Shown in pieces: positions 38,824-50,999 of a stretch of 64,000 nucleotides of DNA; the stretch's first letter is position 1, and each line of letters opens with the position of its first letter. The DNA is taken from contig NW_002476319.1 in assembly GCF_000189635.1 (NCBI RefSeq), positions 186,001 through 250,000 on the forward strand. Direction: 5' to 3'. Below the pieces are notes generated by a model. It ran no database searches. It was not told the origin of the DNA and saw only the letters and a list, made by a program, of their open reading frames with translations. A program made the translations under genes and the position numbers. This DNA comes from Tetrahymena thermophila SB210 (lineage: Eukaryota > Ciliophora > Oligohymenophorea > Hymenostomatida > Tetrahymenidae).

Positions 38824-41012
38824 ATGGGAATACACCATCTTACAACCCCTAGCTGGTCTGGATAAGGAGAGTATAGATTGGCATTCTATGAGGGATAAAC
38901 ATATGGATTAGAAAACACAATATTTTTTTTATTTTTTATTTTAATTGTAATTTATATGATCAAGAAGCTATTTTTTGGAGATAAAATGAAGCCTTAAATA
39001 TCGCGAGAAAGCTTTAATCGCTTGGTTTAATTTTAAAGAATTTTACCCATATAGTAGCAAACACCTGCTAATGACGAAGAATAAATTAAGTAGAGTGACG
39101 ATTTAACTGACGAACGTTCAAGTGACTCAAACGGAAATGATTTCCCTTTTTATAAAAAAGATTTCATAATAAAGAAATACTCCTTTTGTTAGAAACTTTT
39201 TAACTTTTTTATTCTGCTTTTTATGTGGTCTCTTGGAGCCTGTATGGCATATTTATTTAGTTTATCAAGTGGATTCGGTCAGGTAGAATTAGGATCCTCT
39301 ATTATTTGTTGCCTAATGATGTTTACAATAATCCTTTATTTCACATACCAAATTGGAATTAAGTCTTATTTTCTATTGATATTTGCTTTATTAGCTGTAG
39401 CTATTTCTGTATTTCCTCTTATTTTCTTTTAGGATATTTGCGTTTGCTCTAATAAGGATTCTGGTTACTTAATTAACGATAACATGTACCTATCTACGAG
39501 TTTTACTAGAAGAATTTCATTTAAAAAAGCATGTCCTGAAGAAGAGCTATGTCATTTATATGCAACACTTCCTGAAAACACTAATAACTCAGTATTTATA
39601 AATATTCACACAGGAATTGCTATAAATTAAATTATGATATAACTTTAGGATCTTGAAGTTAAATCAGATCCTATAATTTAAAGTGGTTAAATTAATTCAA
39701 GCATTGATTTGGATAGCAATGGTGAGCGAAACACGTTCACGAATCTATTTCAAAACCTGTAGCCAAATAGATTATATCTAATTAAAGTAATTAACCAAGA
39801 GAAACAAAGTGTATTAAAAGTAACAAAGTATAAGACTCTCCCAACAAAAGAATAAATTTAAGCTTAGTAATTTCAAGTGAACGTTGCTTTTGGGGGTGAT
39901 TGGAGTAATTAAAAATATGGCAATCTCTTAAATCTTAGACTAGTAGATACTCAACCCGATATAATTCTATTTGGTGGAAATATTGCATAAGATAATGGAA
40001 TGAAAAACTGCTATCATCAATGGGATATCTTTTTAAATAATTTTGAAACTCAAATTTTCCAAGCTCTTGATAGAGTAGTTCCCTTCATATTCTCTATAGG
40101 AAATAGAGATATTGGTTTGAATTCTCTTAAAAATTATAACTTGACAATTATAGATGAAACAGGTCCTTTGATTTTTTCTTGGTTTCCCCAAAACACATTA
40201 AATAATTAGATACCACCAATCAGTTCTAGACCTTCATATCATTATCATTTAATAGGAAACATAATTATCTTTGCTCTTGATAGTAATATTTAATTGTTTG
40301 ATTCACTAAATTTAGAATTAAATTTAACCATTTTAATTTTGATTATTTTTTATTCAAATTTTTTTATTTTAAAAGCTAAAAACTTACTCTTATTTGCAAG
40401 AGATTTTAAAATAAAACACAAATATATTTTATTGATTTTTAATTTAAAAAATAAATCTTTTTAAAATATAAAATTTGATTTACTATACTTAAAAATTATA
40501 AAGGTGGTTATATTATGAATTATGACGGTGCTTAACTAGAATGGATGAAAAATATAGTTAATTAATATAAAGATTACTATAAAGTAGCTCTTTACCATTA
40601 TCCGATTTTTCCAGCTTGTTTGTTTGATGATAAAAAATGGGATTCGCCAAATAGCTCTGCAGTAGGAGAAAATATTTGGATACCTTTTTTTGACTAGTTC
40701 AATTTCGTGGCAGCTATAGAAAATCACACAAAATAATTCAAAAGAACATATCCTATTAAGAATAAAACAAAAGCTTAAGGAGGAACAATCTACTTAGGAG
40801 ATGGTAATTGGGGTTCTGTATCAGAGGACTGCTTCAAATCTTCGAATAATTAATAAATATTTGAAAAATTAATAACAACTGGAATTTAACATTTTTGGGT
40901 CGCAAGGGTTTCTAGTGATAAAATAATTTATGATGCTCTTTCAAAAGATCCAAAATATTATCTTGATAAAGACTACATATAGAATCTACCATAGTATAAT
41001 CTTAAACAATGA
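38824..41012 (+). CDS. membrane-anchored metallophosphatase (purple acid phosphatase-like)
   Basis: Two exons, 38824..40282 and 40504..41012, around a 221-bp intron, give 655 residues. A hydrophobic segment lies at about 32-47 (TIFFLFFILIVIYMI). Three more cluster at about 128-203 (LFNFFILLFMWSLGACMAYL, IICCLMMFTIILYF, SYFLLIFALLAVAISVFPLI). The catalytic half follows: VAFGGDWSN, DIILFGGNIAQDNG, PFIFSIGNRDIGLN, the splice-spanning IFALDSGYIMNYDGAQLEWM, VALYHYPIFPACLFD, and GTIYLGDGNWG. The order GD, G.N..D, GN-D and H.P is that of binuclear metallophosphoesterases of the purple-acid-phosphatase type. Two ligand motifs look altered: no DxH precedes GGDW, and the usual GHxH site reads AAIENHTKQFKR. 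It may therefore be a divergent or inactive member. Substrate unknown. Confidence 0.85.
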
Positions 41013-42619
41013 ACATATAAATATAAATGAAAAGAAAAGATAAATAAAAGAAAAAAAACTAGTTATTATATTTAAATATTCTTTTTCAATTATTTAATCA
41101 ATGTAAATAAATAGATTTTCTTTTGAACTTAACAAAAGAAATTAGAAAAAATCTTATATTAAGAACTCCTAAAATAATGTAAAATAAATATAACTTAAAA
41201 TAAAAAAATTAAATTTATTAAAGTTTGTATAATTATTTATTAAAATATTTTCCTTCTTGTAAATTTAATAAATTAATACATATTTTTGTCTTCACATGTT
41301 TATTTATTCAAATTTTTTATTTTAAAATTTCATTAAATATATTCCTGTTATCTTAAATTCAATTTTTTGTGATATTATTTTTATTTTCAACTTAGAAAGA
41401 ACTATTTTTATTAAAGTTAATTTTTAGAATATTAGTAAAATATGTAATTTATTAATTTTTTAAATTTACTCATAAATGTTAAAAATATTAAATTTTTATC
41501 ATTTGTTTATTTAATTAGCATTATTTGCAAAATAAAATTGATGTGTATATAATACATAAATAATTTTATAATTTCTATTTCATCTGATTTTATAATAAAA
41601 AATTGCAATATATATAGGTGTTTTTTTTAATAAATAATAACAAACAAAAACAATTAAAAAATATTTTCTCAATAAATTAATATTAAATAGTAATAAATTT
41701 CAAATATAATTTTATAAATTATACAAATAATATGAAATTTAAAGACCCAGACAGAGATTTTATTTTATAGATCTAAAATGATTGGGTAATTCCTAATAAT
41801 TATAGTTTAAATAAAATATTTACTTGAAAATAACATATATTTTTTTTATTATTATTTTTGTACTTGAATTATTAATATATATCAAGGATACAATATCCAA
41901 AAGTCTAAAATTCTCAATTATATGTATATAAATCTAAAAAAGAATTAATTAATTTTATCTAATTTATTACAAAAAAATAAATCATACTTTAAAAATTTAA
42001 TCCTTTTTTTTTCCTTAATCTATAAGTTATCTATAAATTTTGTGATACTTTACTACCGAAATTTTTATTATTCTATTTGGTTATTATTATCTTATTTTTT
42101 TAATTACTATTAGAAGTGCTTTATTGTATAGTTCTAAAGGTTACTTGTATTATATTTTTTATTTTTAATTGGTTTTTGGTGCAATCAAAAATTATAAACA
42201 ACTTCATTTCTTCCTAAAATCTCCTTCCAACGATGCCATATGGTTGAATGTTTTGATCTCTTATCTTTTTCACTTTATTCTTCTATTTATTTGCATATAA
42301 ATGAGTAAATAATTTTTAAAAGATATTTACTTGTTCATTTTCTTTATTTCAAAATATTTTTATTTATATAGAATACGTATTTACTTGTATATCCAAATAT
42401 TTACTAGGGTAAAAATATAGATGAGCATATCTGACTAAAAGCTTTTAAAAAAATTAATTATCAAATTAGATAATTAGAAGTCCAAGCATAAATTTTTATT
42501 TTATAATTTTTAAATAAATTATAAATTGACAAATTATGTTTTGTATGAACCACTTTGTTAAAATTATAGAGTATATTTATTAATTACAGTTACAAATAAA
42601 ATAAATATATTAAACCAAA
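41013..42619. other. convergent intergenic region
   Basis: About 1.6 kb, the longest gap in the window, between two genes ending towards each other. Almost pure A/T. I see no reading frame with coding character, no RNA and no organised repeat. Confidence 0.5.
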
Positions 42620-45600
42620 TCATAATAAATCAATAAGATTATTTGCAGTTGCAGCAGTTGTATTATTATTATCATTTGATGAAGATGATGCAGAGTTAAT
42701 TTTAAGCTTATCTATTTAAGATTTATACTCGTTTATTTCTGTTTAGTATTTTTTTATCTTTTAATCTTTCTCATCTACTTTAGCTGCAGTATCCTTAGCC
42801 CTTTTTTCTAATTAATTATTCTAAAAAATAAATTAAATTCAATGATAAAAATAGTTTTATTTAAATTACTTAGTAGAGCAAAGAAATCAATTTTTCTCTA
42901 CTTTTTTCGAAAACAGTTAATGCCTTTTTTTCATTTTCATTATTTAACTTTTCATCTGATAAAAGTTTCTCTAATGGTGCTACGTTATTTGTAACTTCTT
43001 TTAAGAATTTCTCCATATTTACTTTATCTTATATTCTAGCCTTGCTTTATGCTTGCTCTATTTATATAAGATTTTTTTAATAAAATACTGTACCCTTTTC
43101 TTAATCAACTAAATTTAGAATGTATTCTAAATTATTATTGCTTTCATTTTCATTTTTCATCTATTTCTAAAGATATTCTTTGATTTCATCTAATATTTTT
43201 ATCTTAATTTATAAGATTTCCTCTACCTTAGCTTTACTATTATTTAAACTCTTTAAATTACTATTCTAGTCATCTATTGCAGTATGTAAACTTTTAATTT
43301 ACTCACTTTGATCATAAATTTTGTCACTCATTTCCTTAGAGATAATAAAATTAATAGTAAATTTTAATCGTATTTTCAATCAATTTACTTTGATTTATGT
43401 CTAATTGCTAAGTACGCAATGAATATCTATAGATTTATTGATTTTATTTATATAATCATCAACTACTCTGATTAAATCCTATTATCTTTAAACAACAAAT
43501 AAATATTTACAAATTTTTCATTGATCAAAAAATATACTTAAACTACTCCAAAATAAATGAATCTTTGAAGTTAAAATCATTTAAGAAGTTAAAGAACAAA
43601 TCTTTGATCTCAATTAATGATACCCTTAAAGCATCTAAACTTGTACTTAAAGTTAAATTCTCATTTATTAAGGCATTAGGAGATGTCAATTAGAATTTGT
43701 AAGATATATTTTATCTGTTATGAGATAAATAGTCTTATTCGCCTTTTTATTGGTGCTATTCTTTTGAAAGAGCTATTATTTATTCAACTATTTCGTTTTC
43801 TTATGAAGACTTTTTTTTAAACAAACTGAACAAAACATTTAATTTAGCAAATAACTTATTGCTTATTTATGCCAGCTCATCCTTGGAATTTTGTTTGTTT
43901 TTATAGTTGTCTCTAAGATATGAGAATTACTAAGCATCATTTATGTTAAACACTACAAGGGATTATAATGTTTAAATGTAATAGTTTTAAATAAGCTCTA
44001 TATCTTTAATACTAGCAATTAATTCTTAGTATGTTTGCAGTAGCTAAGATGGAAGTATATTAAAAAGAGTCATTTCTTCATTTAAATAGCATTACATATC
44101 ACTTAAAAAAGTAGTGACTAAATTTTTTGATTCTTCTAATCTCTCAAGTAGCATTATTTTCTGATTGTCTTACTTTTCAACTAATTCAATTTATTCTATT
44201 GTTTAATTTTGTTGCTTTGCTGTAGATATTTAATACTCTAATGAGATTATCTTATCAATACAAGCAAAAATACTGTTTAAACCTTCCCTCAAACTATTTA
44301 TTTTATAATTAAAAATTGAAGCAGAATCTTTGTATTTAGTGAATGTGCTTTGAGGTGTGCTTGTTGTGTTAGAAGAGCTTTCAATATTTGACAAAAGTGT
44401 ATTTATTTTTTGCTCAAAAATAGTAAATAGGTTTCCATACTATTTTTTAATACTGTCTCTTTAGGCGTTGAACATTTTAAATACTTCTCTTTCTTTTTCC
44501 TTGATAAAAATAATAATTTTTATTTTTTAGCATTTTATTTTACTTTAAAAATCCATTCAAGCTCGTTTTTTTTTTAAATTATAAAATATTTAAATGTTTA
44601 TTGTTTACTTTAAGGGTTATTTACTGTTGTGGTTTCTCATTATCCATGTTTATGAGACTATCATAATTCTATGTTTATTTTTTAAATGAAGGAATTTTGA
44701 TGTCAAGAAGCTCTTTTTATATTCCAATAACTCTATTAAGCGAACTAGTATCAGAAGAGTATTAAACCTTAAGGTTTTATAGATCTTTGATGGCGTTTTC
44801 TAATTCTTTTTCAATTATTTTTTTTGCATTATGAAGTCCATCAATAGATTTTTTAAAGTCAACTTCTTTTTGTTCTTGCTTTTTAATTTACTACAATTGC
44901 TATTCACTAACTTACTTATATTACTCTATAGACCCATTTAACTACTCAATTTTGCTATTTAATTCTTTTTTCAGTTCATATAAATGTTCGTGCAATCTTT
45001 CTAAGTAAATTATAATAAATAAATTATAAGACATTGACTAACAACTCTTAATAAAGTTTTATTTCAATAAATGTTTTTAAAACTTACCTGTTTCTTCAGT
45101 TTTAATTTACAACTCTTCTTCACACTGCTAAAGTTAGCTTTGCAGCTGTTCCATCATTTATTTTTACTTGCCATTAAAAATACCACTAAAAATACCTCCA
45201 GCATTATTTTTCTATTGAATTTTTTTTGGAAGAAACATTAAAAATATTGTTTTTAATATTTTTAATGTTTTTAAATTGAAAAATAGTTTTTTACTTTCTA
45301 ATTAACTTAGATTAGTAGCTCATCCACTTTGCGTTATAGAGCTTCATTTTTATATTCCAACTATTCAATTTATATATTTTAGCGCTAAATTGATTCCTAA
45401 AGTTATATAATTGTATTTTCTGATTCTTTAAATTTCGATTGCTCTTCTTACAACAGCTGTAAATCCTCTTGTCTAAGCATTTTCTCCTGTTATTAAAGAA
45501 TTTATAAATGCATAGAATAATTTCTATAGTTAATAACTAAAATTAAATAATTTAATTTACCTATTCTAATTGAAGTTTTAAATTTGTTATCAAATTCTTT

Positions 45601-45674
45601 ACAGATTGGACTTTATCTTCATTTTAGTTATGCTATAAATTAGTGGAGCTGTTTCCAAGGCTATCATTGCTCAT
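42620..45674 (-). CDS. PPP1R21: PPP1R21 homologue (FERRY complex subunit 2)
   Basis: Eight exons: 45674..45561, 45486..45295, 45211..45088, 45000..44609, 44499..43538, 43485..43389, 43334..42870, 42820..42620. They give 848 residues (animal PPP1R21 is 780). The N-terminal coiled coil ending EALQRKVDELLIQVNQ, then a short Gly-rich gap and CEEELQIKTEETERLHEHLY, parallels the animal KLRAQ region and its EENERLHIQFFE segment. A helical middle (SLREGLNSIFACIDK region) and C-terminal coiled coils follow, with an S/N/T-rich tail ending NLIDLL. In animals PPP1R21 is a subunit of the Rab5 effector FERRY complex that links mRNAs to early endosomes. The orthology call rests on segment order and short matches read by eye. 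The intron at 44608..44500 could instead hide an 18-nt mini-exon (44561..44544), which would also keep the frame. Confidence 0.72.
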
Positions 45675-46429
45675 TTTAATTAAATTGCTAATTTTTTCCT
45701 TATCGCTTAATGATTTGTGTGCCCTTTTTAAATTTTTGAGAAATCAAATATTAAATCACCTCTTTTTTAATTTACGTTATTCAATTTTTTTTTGTTTTTT
45801 GATAAATTTTTTTTTTTCTGGTTAACTCTTGTATTAGATTTCGTTTTGCAATGGCGAGAAACAATTTATTAAATCTAAGATGCTTGCAAGTATATCTTTT
45901 TAATATCTTTAATCCCAAAAGCGAGCAATTATTAAATACAAATTTCATTAAATTTTTAAGTATTAATTAACAATGTTTATTTATTATTCCTCATTTCAAG
46001 ATTCAAAGTAGAAATAAATGAAATATAATTAAAACTTTTTTAATCAGAATAGTATCTGAGATTGATTAATCAATAGATAGATAGAGGTAAAATAAATAAA
46101 ATTTATTCTAAATAAATTAGCATTTATTTGCTTTGTCATAATGAAGAAATAGTTCCATAAAATCTTTTTTAAATTTTGAATGAATAAATTATAATTTATT
46201 AATTTGTTTGTTATTTTTTTTTGCACTTAATTCCGACTAAGTCAGTCTAATAAATTTAAATTGTTTTTTATTTACATAAAACAAGAAGAAGGTTTCATTA
46301 ATTTGAGCTAACTAATTAGCTTAGAAATGCTTAATTAGAAAGAATACACACAAACTCTATTTTACAAAAAAGTATATATATGTTTATAAATTAAGTAAGT
46401 TTTTTTGTATAGGTTTTAATTTCAATTAA
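45675..46429. other. intergenic spacer
   Basis: Lies between the PPP1R21 start and the H2A stop, both on the minus strand. It includes the PPP1R21 promoter and the H2A 3' region. No gene or clear element is seen. I could not identify a histone stem-loop. Confidence 0.5.
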
Positions 46430-46831
46430 TCAATGTTCAGGTTCAGTGGACTTCTTTGTCTTAGAAGGAAGAAGCATGGGGTTGATGTTGGGTAAGACAC
46501 CACCATCAGCAATAGTTGTGTTGGCCATGAGTTTATTTAATTCTTCATCATTTCTGATAGCTAATAAAATATGTCTGGGGACAATTCTGGTCTTCTTGTT
46601 GTCCTTAGCAGCGTTACCAGCCAATTCGAGAACTTCAGCAGCCAAATATTCTAAGACAGCGGCCAAGTAGACGGGGGCACCAGTACCGATTCTTTCACTG
46701 TATCTACCGTTCTTCAAGAATCTGGAAATTCTACCAACGGGGAATTAAAGACCAGCTCTAGCGGATCTAGAAACTTGCTTGGATGAAGCGGTTTTACCTT
46801 TAGCTTTACCTCCTTTACCAGTTGTGCTCAT
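46430..46831 (-). CDS. H2A: histone H2A (major, without SQ tail)
   Basis: Single exon, 133 residues, starting [19 protein letters not shown] and ending [10 protein letters not shown]. The histone fold is almost unchanged from animal H2[21 protein letters not shown], acidic-patch residues in NDEELNKL, and [16 protein letters not shown]. The C-terminus has no SQ motif, so it is a canonical H2A rather than an H2A.X type. It lacks the sequence features of H2A.Z. Only two TAA/TAG Gln codons are used and codon third positions are C/G-richer than in neighbours, as typical of highly expressed Tetrahymena genes. An overlapping plus-strand frame is only its shadow. Confidence 0.98.
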
Positions 46832-48345
46832 CGTTATTATTATCTCTTTTTTTATTGATTGTTAATTTTTATTTGTTTTTGAATTATATTAATTTGAAGA
46901 ATCCTTTTCTTATATTTCAATATCCCCAAAAATCCGATTTTTAATCAAATTATCCAATCAGATTGCAGATCTTGTGTGGATCGAATTTTTGAGCTTAAAT
47001 CTATTCTCCCCATAAACTAGCCAATTAAATTGTTGCTTTAAAGTACTTCCCCCGCTCATATTTTTTGAACAGCTATTGATTTAACCGAGATAGACATTAT
47101 ACAAATTATTAGTTATCGCCGCTTTATAAAAATGACAGCATAAAGACCCATCGCGACAGTAAATTGCCATTTTTTTTAAATATTTTTAATAGTATATTGT
47201 TTGATTTTATTTGATTTTTGATATTTTACATAAATATGAATAAGCAGGATTAAAATTGTGCACAAAAAAGGGATATAAACATTTAGAATATTATAAAAAA
47301 CAACAATTTTCTGAAAAAAAACAAATAAAAATATATTAAATTTAATAAAAAAATATTTTTTTCAAAGCAACATTTTTGCTATTTTGTTGTTTTACTAAAT
47401 TTTGTTACTAATTTGCATTCAAAATTAAAAAAAATAAACAAATAAATTAATAAATACACTTTTAATTTCAAAATAAGTAAAATTAAAGAAATCTTTTCCC
47501 ACTCCTTAAAATGAATAGATTAATTATTACAAAAAATATTTGTTTGTAACTAAATAAGTGTAATTTTAAATAATAAAAAGTAATAAGAAGCTAATATCTA
47601 TTATTTACTTATATATGAATATATATTCTTTGAAATGCCATTTCAAATCAATTATTAGAAACTAAAAAATTTATCTCTTTATTAATTTAACAAAAATTCA
47701 ATAAATTAAAATAATTAAAAATAAAATAATTATTTTAATTTACTTTAGCAATAGTTCTAAAATTAAGTAAAATATATAAAATTCATTAATTAATTTAGAT
47801 CTAATATTTCTCATAAATTAGAGTTTATTTTATCATTTTTTTAAAGATTTCATTTTACAATTAAATTAATATTTTACTTTATTTTAGATTAATTATTTTT
47901 TATAAAATAATTATTATTAAAGATAAGCATTTTCTTGTAAAATATGTATTGGATATTTTTAATTAGTTTATAAAATTATTTTGAAAGTCAAGATTTAAAA
48001 TTAATACAAATTTTATTTTATCACCTCAATATTTTTTTTTCACACATTTAATTCAATGATTTTTTATTTTTTATTTATAAAAAATATTTTCAAAAATAAA
48101 AGGGGGTTTTTATCTACAAAGTTTTATTTTTCTATTTGAATGATATTAATTAGCATAGGATAACTTGATGAAAAATTTATTGCTATACATTTTTGTTCAT
48201 TATAAGTTTTTATTGATAAGATCTATCTGTTTCCTTTCTTAGTATTACAATCTAAAAATTAATTTATATTATTTTTGAAGGTAAGATCAGAATAATAGAA
48301 GAAGAAAATATTATCTAGGTTTATAAAATATAATAGTTTTTGCTA
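46832..48345. other. divergent intergenic region upstream of H2A
   Basis: About 1.5 kb between the H2A start and the start of the transporter gene. The left 330 bp is markedly less AT-rich (see the H2A promoter entry). The right 1.1 kb is nearly pure A/T with nothing recognisable. Confidence 0.5.
46900..47170 (-). promoter_or_regulatory. probable H2A promoter region with CCAAT elements
   Basis: Directly upstream of H2A there is a 270-bp block with clearly higher G+C than the surrounding DNA. On the plus strand it contains CCAAT at 46954-46958 and again at 47021-47025 (67 bp apart), which are inverted CCAAT (ATTGG) relative to H2A. CCAAT motifs are usual in histone promoters. Assignment by position and motif only. 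Confidence 0.5.
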
Positions 48346-49737
48346 ATGAACTCGCTATTGGGATGGGTCGCTACTGCTGTTTCTACAGGAGCAGGAGTAA
48401 AGATGAATACAAAAATTTTTATTTGATTTAAAATTAAAATAAATCTTTTAAATAATTTTAACAATTTTTAACATGAATAAGTCCTACGGAGATTTAGTTA
48501 AAAAGAGAATGAGTTTAGGTATTACTGTTTGGGATAGTGTTGCTATCACTAACTTTTTTGGGTTCTTTTACTTATTATTCACATGCATACTAACTAATTC
48601 ATTTCCGCTTTAATACAATTATAATATGGTCGTTCAAATACTTATAACATCGATTTTCAAAATAGTGTAAATTTAACAATCTCACATTAATTTTCTATTC
48701 CTATTTTTTTATAAACAATTAGGTCCCAAGCATGCTTTTATATGTCAGTCAATCTGTAAAATATTATTTTTAGATTTAAAAAGTAAGCAATTTTACTTTA
48801 AATTCAAGTGCTCCGCTATCAACAAGCATTCCTTATCTCTCTTGGAATTCTTTATTTTTGCTAGTAACAGGATATTTTTATTTAGACGAAGTACCCAGTT
48901 ATTTGGTAGATAAATTTTTTAGTAGAAGCAAATTAATAGAATTGTTTATTTATAGGGGGTGGTAGGATGCATTTTAATTTTAATAGGCGCATACATTAAG
49001 CAAATTGATAGCAAGACTAAAGAATTAAATAAAGAAAACTATTATAGATTCAATTTATTAGGAAAAAACTTTAAATTAAGTGGAGGATTCTTCATGATTA
49101 TAGTTAGCTTGATTTGGTATTTTAAAAATTCAATCATTTTTTGAAATAGCTAACCTTAAATTTATATTAAAAGGACTTATACAACGACAAAGGAAAAACA
49201 TATCATGCTTCATTTGAATCTAACACCTTCGTTTTTACTGCTCGTTTAAAGAATCTTTATAAGTTTCCCTTTGATGTTCATGAGATATCTTCTGTAAAAA
49301 ATGATTGATTTCATTCACAATATGTCTTTTAATTTTAATTTTAAAGGAACTATTTTATTGAAAAATATTTTATTTTGATAAGTTATTTATTGATTCATTT
49401 TATAATTTAAATAGATCTAAAAAATAATTTACAGAGGCATTTGTATAGAACTTCAAGAGTTTTAGTTATTTATCATTTATTGAAAATATTTCTACAGGGC
49501 TTCACTTCAAAGCAATGGAGCTTCTTTATGTTAGTTATGTGACTGCTGCAAAGAGAGCAGGAACTATTATTATGAGCACATTTTTAGGTTATTAATATCT
49601 GCAAGAAAAACTAACTAAGTAAGTTAAATTATTTGTCAAATTTTTTATTGAATTTTAATTATAATTTTTACAGTAAATGTCTGATTTCTAACTTAGCGAT
49701 GGCTATTGGCATAGTATTTATAGTTTTAGGAAAATGA
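48346..49737 (+). CDS. EamA/drug-metabolite-transporter family membrane protein
   Basis: Eight short exons: 48346..48396, 48482..48666, 48723..48755, 48809..48905, 48956..49116, 49174..49293, 49415..49618, 49674..49737, giving 304 residues, the usual length of a ten-helix DMT protein. Two half-repeats are visible. The first ends APLSTSIPYLSWNSLFLLVT, GYFYLDEVPSYLGVVGCILI, LIGAYIKQ. The second ends YVTAAKRAGTIIMSTFLGYQ, YLQEKLTNKCLISNLAMAIG, IVFIVLGK. The pattern of a conserved acidic residue after helix 4/9 and Gly-rich helix 5/10 is typical of EamA domains. Substrate cannot be told; relatives carry nucleotide sugars, amino acids or metabolites. Splice sites are consistent in phase, but the acceptor before 49174 has an in-frame alternative at 49150. 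Confidence 0.8.
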
Positions 49738-50999
49738 AAGAGTTATTTTAATTATTAAATAGTGAGAGATTTTGGATAAATTAATTATTTTAAAAGTACT
49801 AAATTTATTTTAAAAACAACTTGTTTTGAGTTTTTAATATTTGTCAATTTAAAAATTAATTTTTAGGTTACAATTTTATTCAATGAATAAATTAAAACCC
49901 TATCAATAAAAAATTAGATGAAAGATTTTAATACTTTTATAATTAAATACTCAAAGAACGCATGCATTCATTAATCTAGTTGTTTATTGTAAATAACAAT
50001 CCAAAAATGTTTAAAATTAATAAATTATCAAAAGAAAAATCTTTTATAAGTTTAGAACGATTTTCTTAATTTTTGAAATTAAAATTAAAAAAAATTTATT
50101 TATTATTTTTATGAGAATATTTATTTAATAGAATTGAGTTACATATTTATATTTGTAAGCTATTTTAAAAATGAGAAGATCCTTGCTCTGCTTTCTTAAA
50201 TTTTAACAATAAATTTATAATTAAGTAAATAGTTGTTAAAAAATAATATTTGATTTTTGATCAATTTAGATTATTAAATATGTAAGCTAAATTATTAATT
50301 TTCTTCATTAGCTTGTAAATATTTTCTTGTTTATCAAATTTATATTTCCTAATTTCGAAATTAAGTAAGCAATTATAAATTGAATTTTTTAAAGGAAAAC
50401 AACAAAAATATTCATATAATATTATTATAAAATAAAGTCATTCTCAATATATATTTGTAATTATTAAGGATCGAATTTCTATTGCGAGAGGGAAAATATA
50501 CGAAGTAATTATTTAGTAATAAAAAAATTTAATAAATTTGGTTAAAAAAAGCACAATATAGAGAAACTAAAATATAGTAAGTTATAACTTAAGAAAAAGG
50601 CTAAACATAAATAAATAAGTACACTAGACGAAGCAGTTTTGATGGATTTTATCTCGAAGTAATTAATTTGGCTTATTTGTTCTTCGAAATTTTATTAAAA
50701 ATTTTACCCTTCATAATTAATTTTCAACGTTTAAAGCTATATTATTATTGATCGCACTGGTAGAGCAGCTTCTAATTTAGAAAAAAAATCAGATGATCAA
50801 TCGAATATGAGTAAACAAAAACTTATATTGCTTAACATTTACCTAATATTTGCTTTTTGATTATTGTTATTTATTTATTTTGTTTTTTTTGTTTTTCTTG
50901 CTGATTATTTAATTAATTTTAGTGCGATTGGGTAAATTAAGAGAAAGAAATGTTTGCATAAAAAATTAATATAAACTTTAATTAATAGGCAAAGAGTTT
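49738..50999. other. intergenic region upstream of the giant gene
   Basis: About 1.26 kb between two plus-strand genes. The right half (about 50450-50960) is less AT-rich and probably contains the promoter and leader of the giant gene. A possible stem (ATTGATC near 50746 with GATCAAT near 50796) is noted under findings. No gene is supported. Confidence 0.5.

Noticed and set aside
45181-45238. Alternative start of the PPP1R21 gene at 45238
   Set aside because: The ATG lies inside an intron-like stretch, and two further upstream exons join in phase and match the conserved N-terminal coiled coil.
46446-46670. Plus-strand frame over H2A
   Set aside because: Antisense shadow of a highly conserved histone gene.
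50460-50500. Possible tRNA-like patch (GGATCGAATTT)
   Set aside because: No acceptor stem, D-arm or anticodon arm can be drawn around it.
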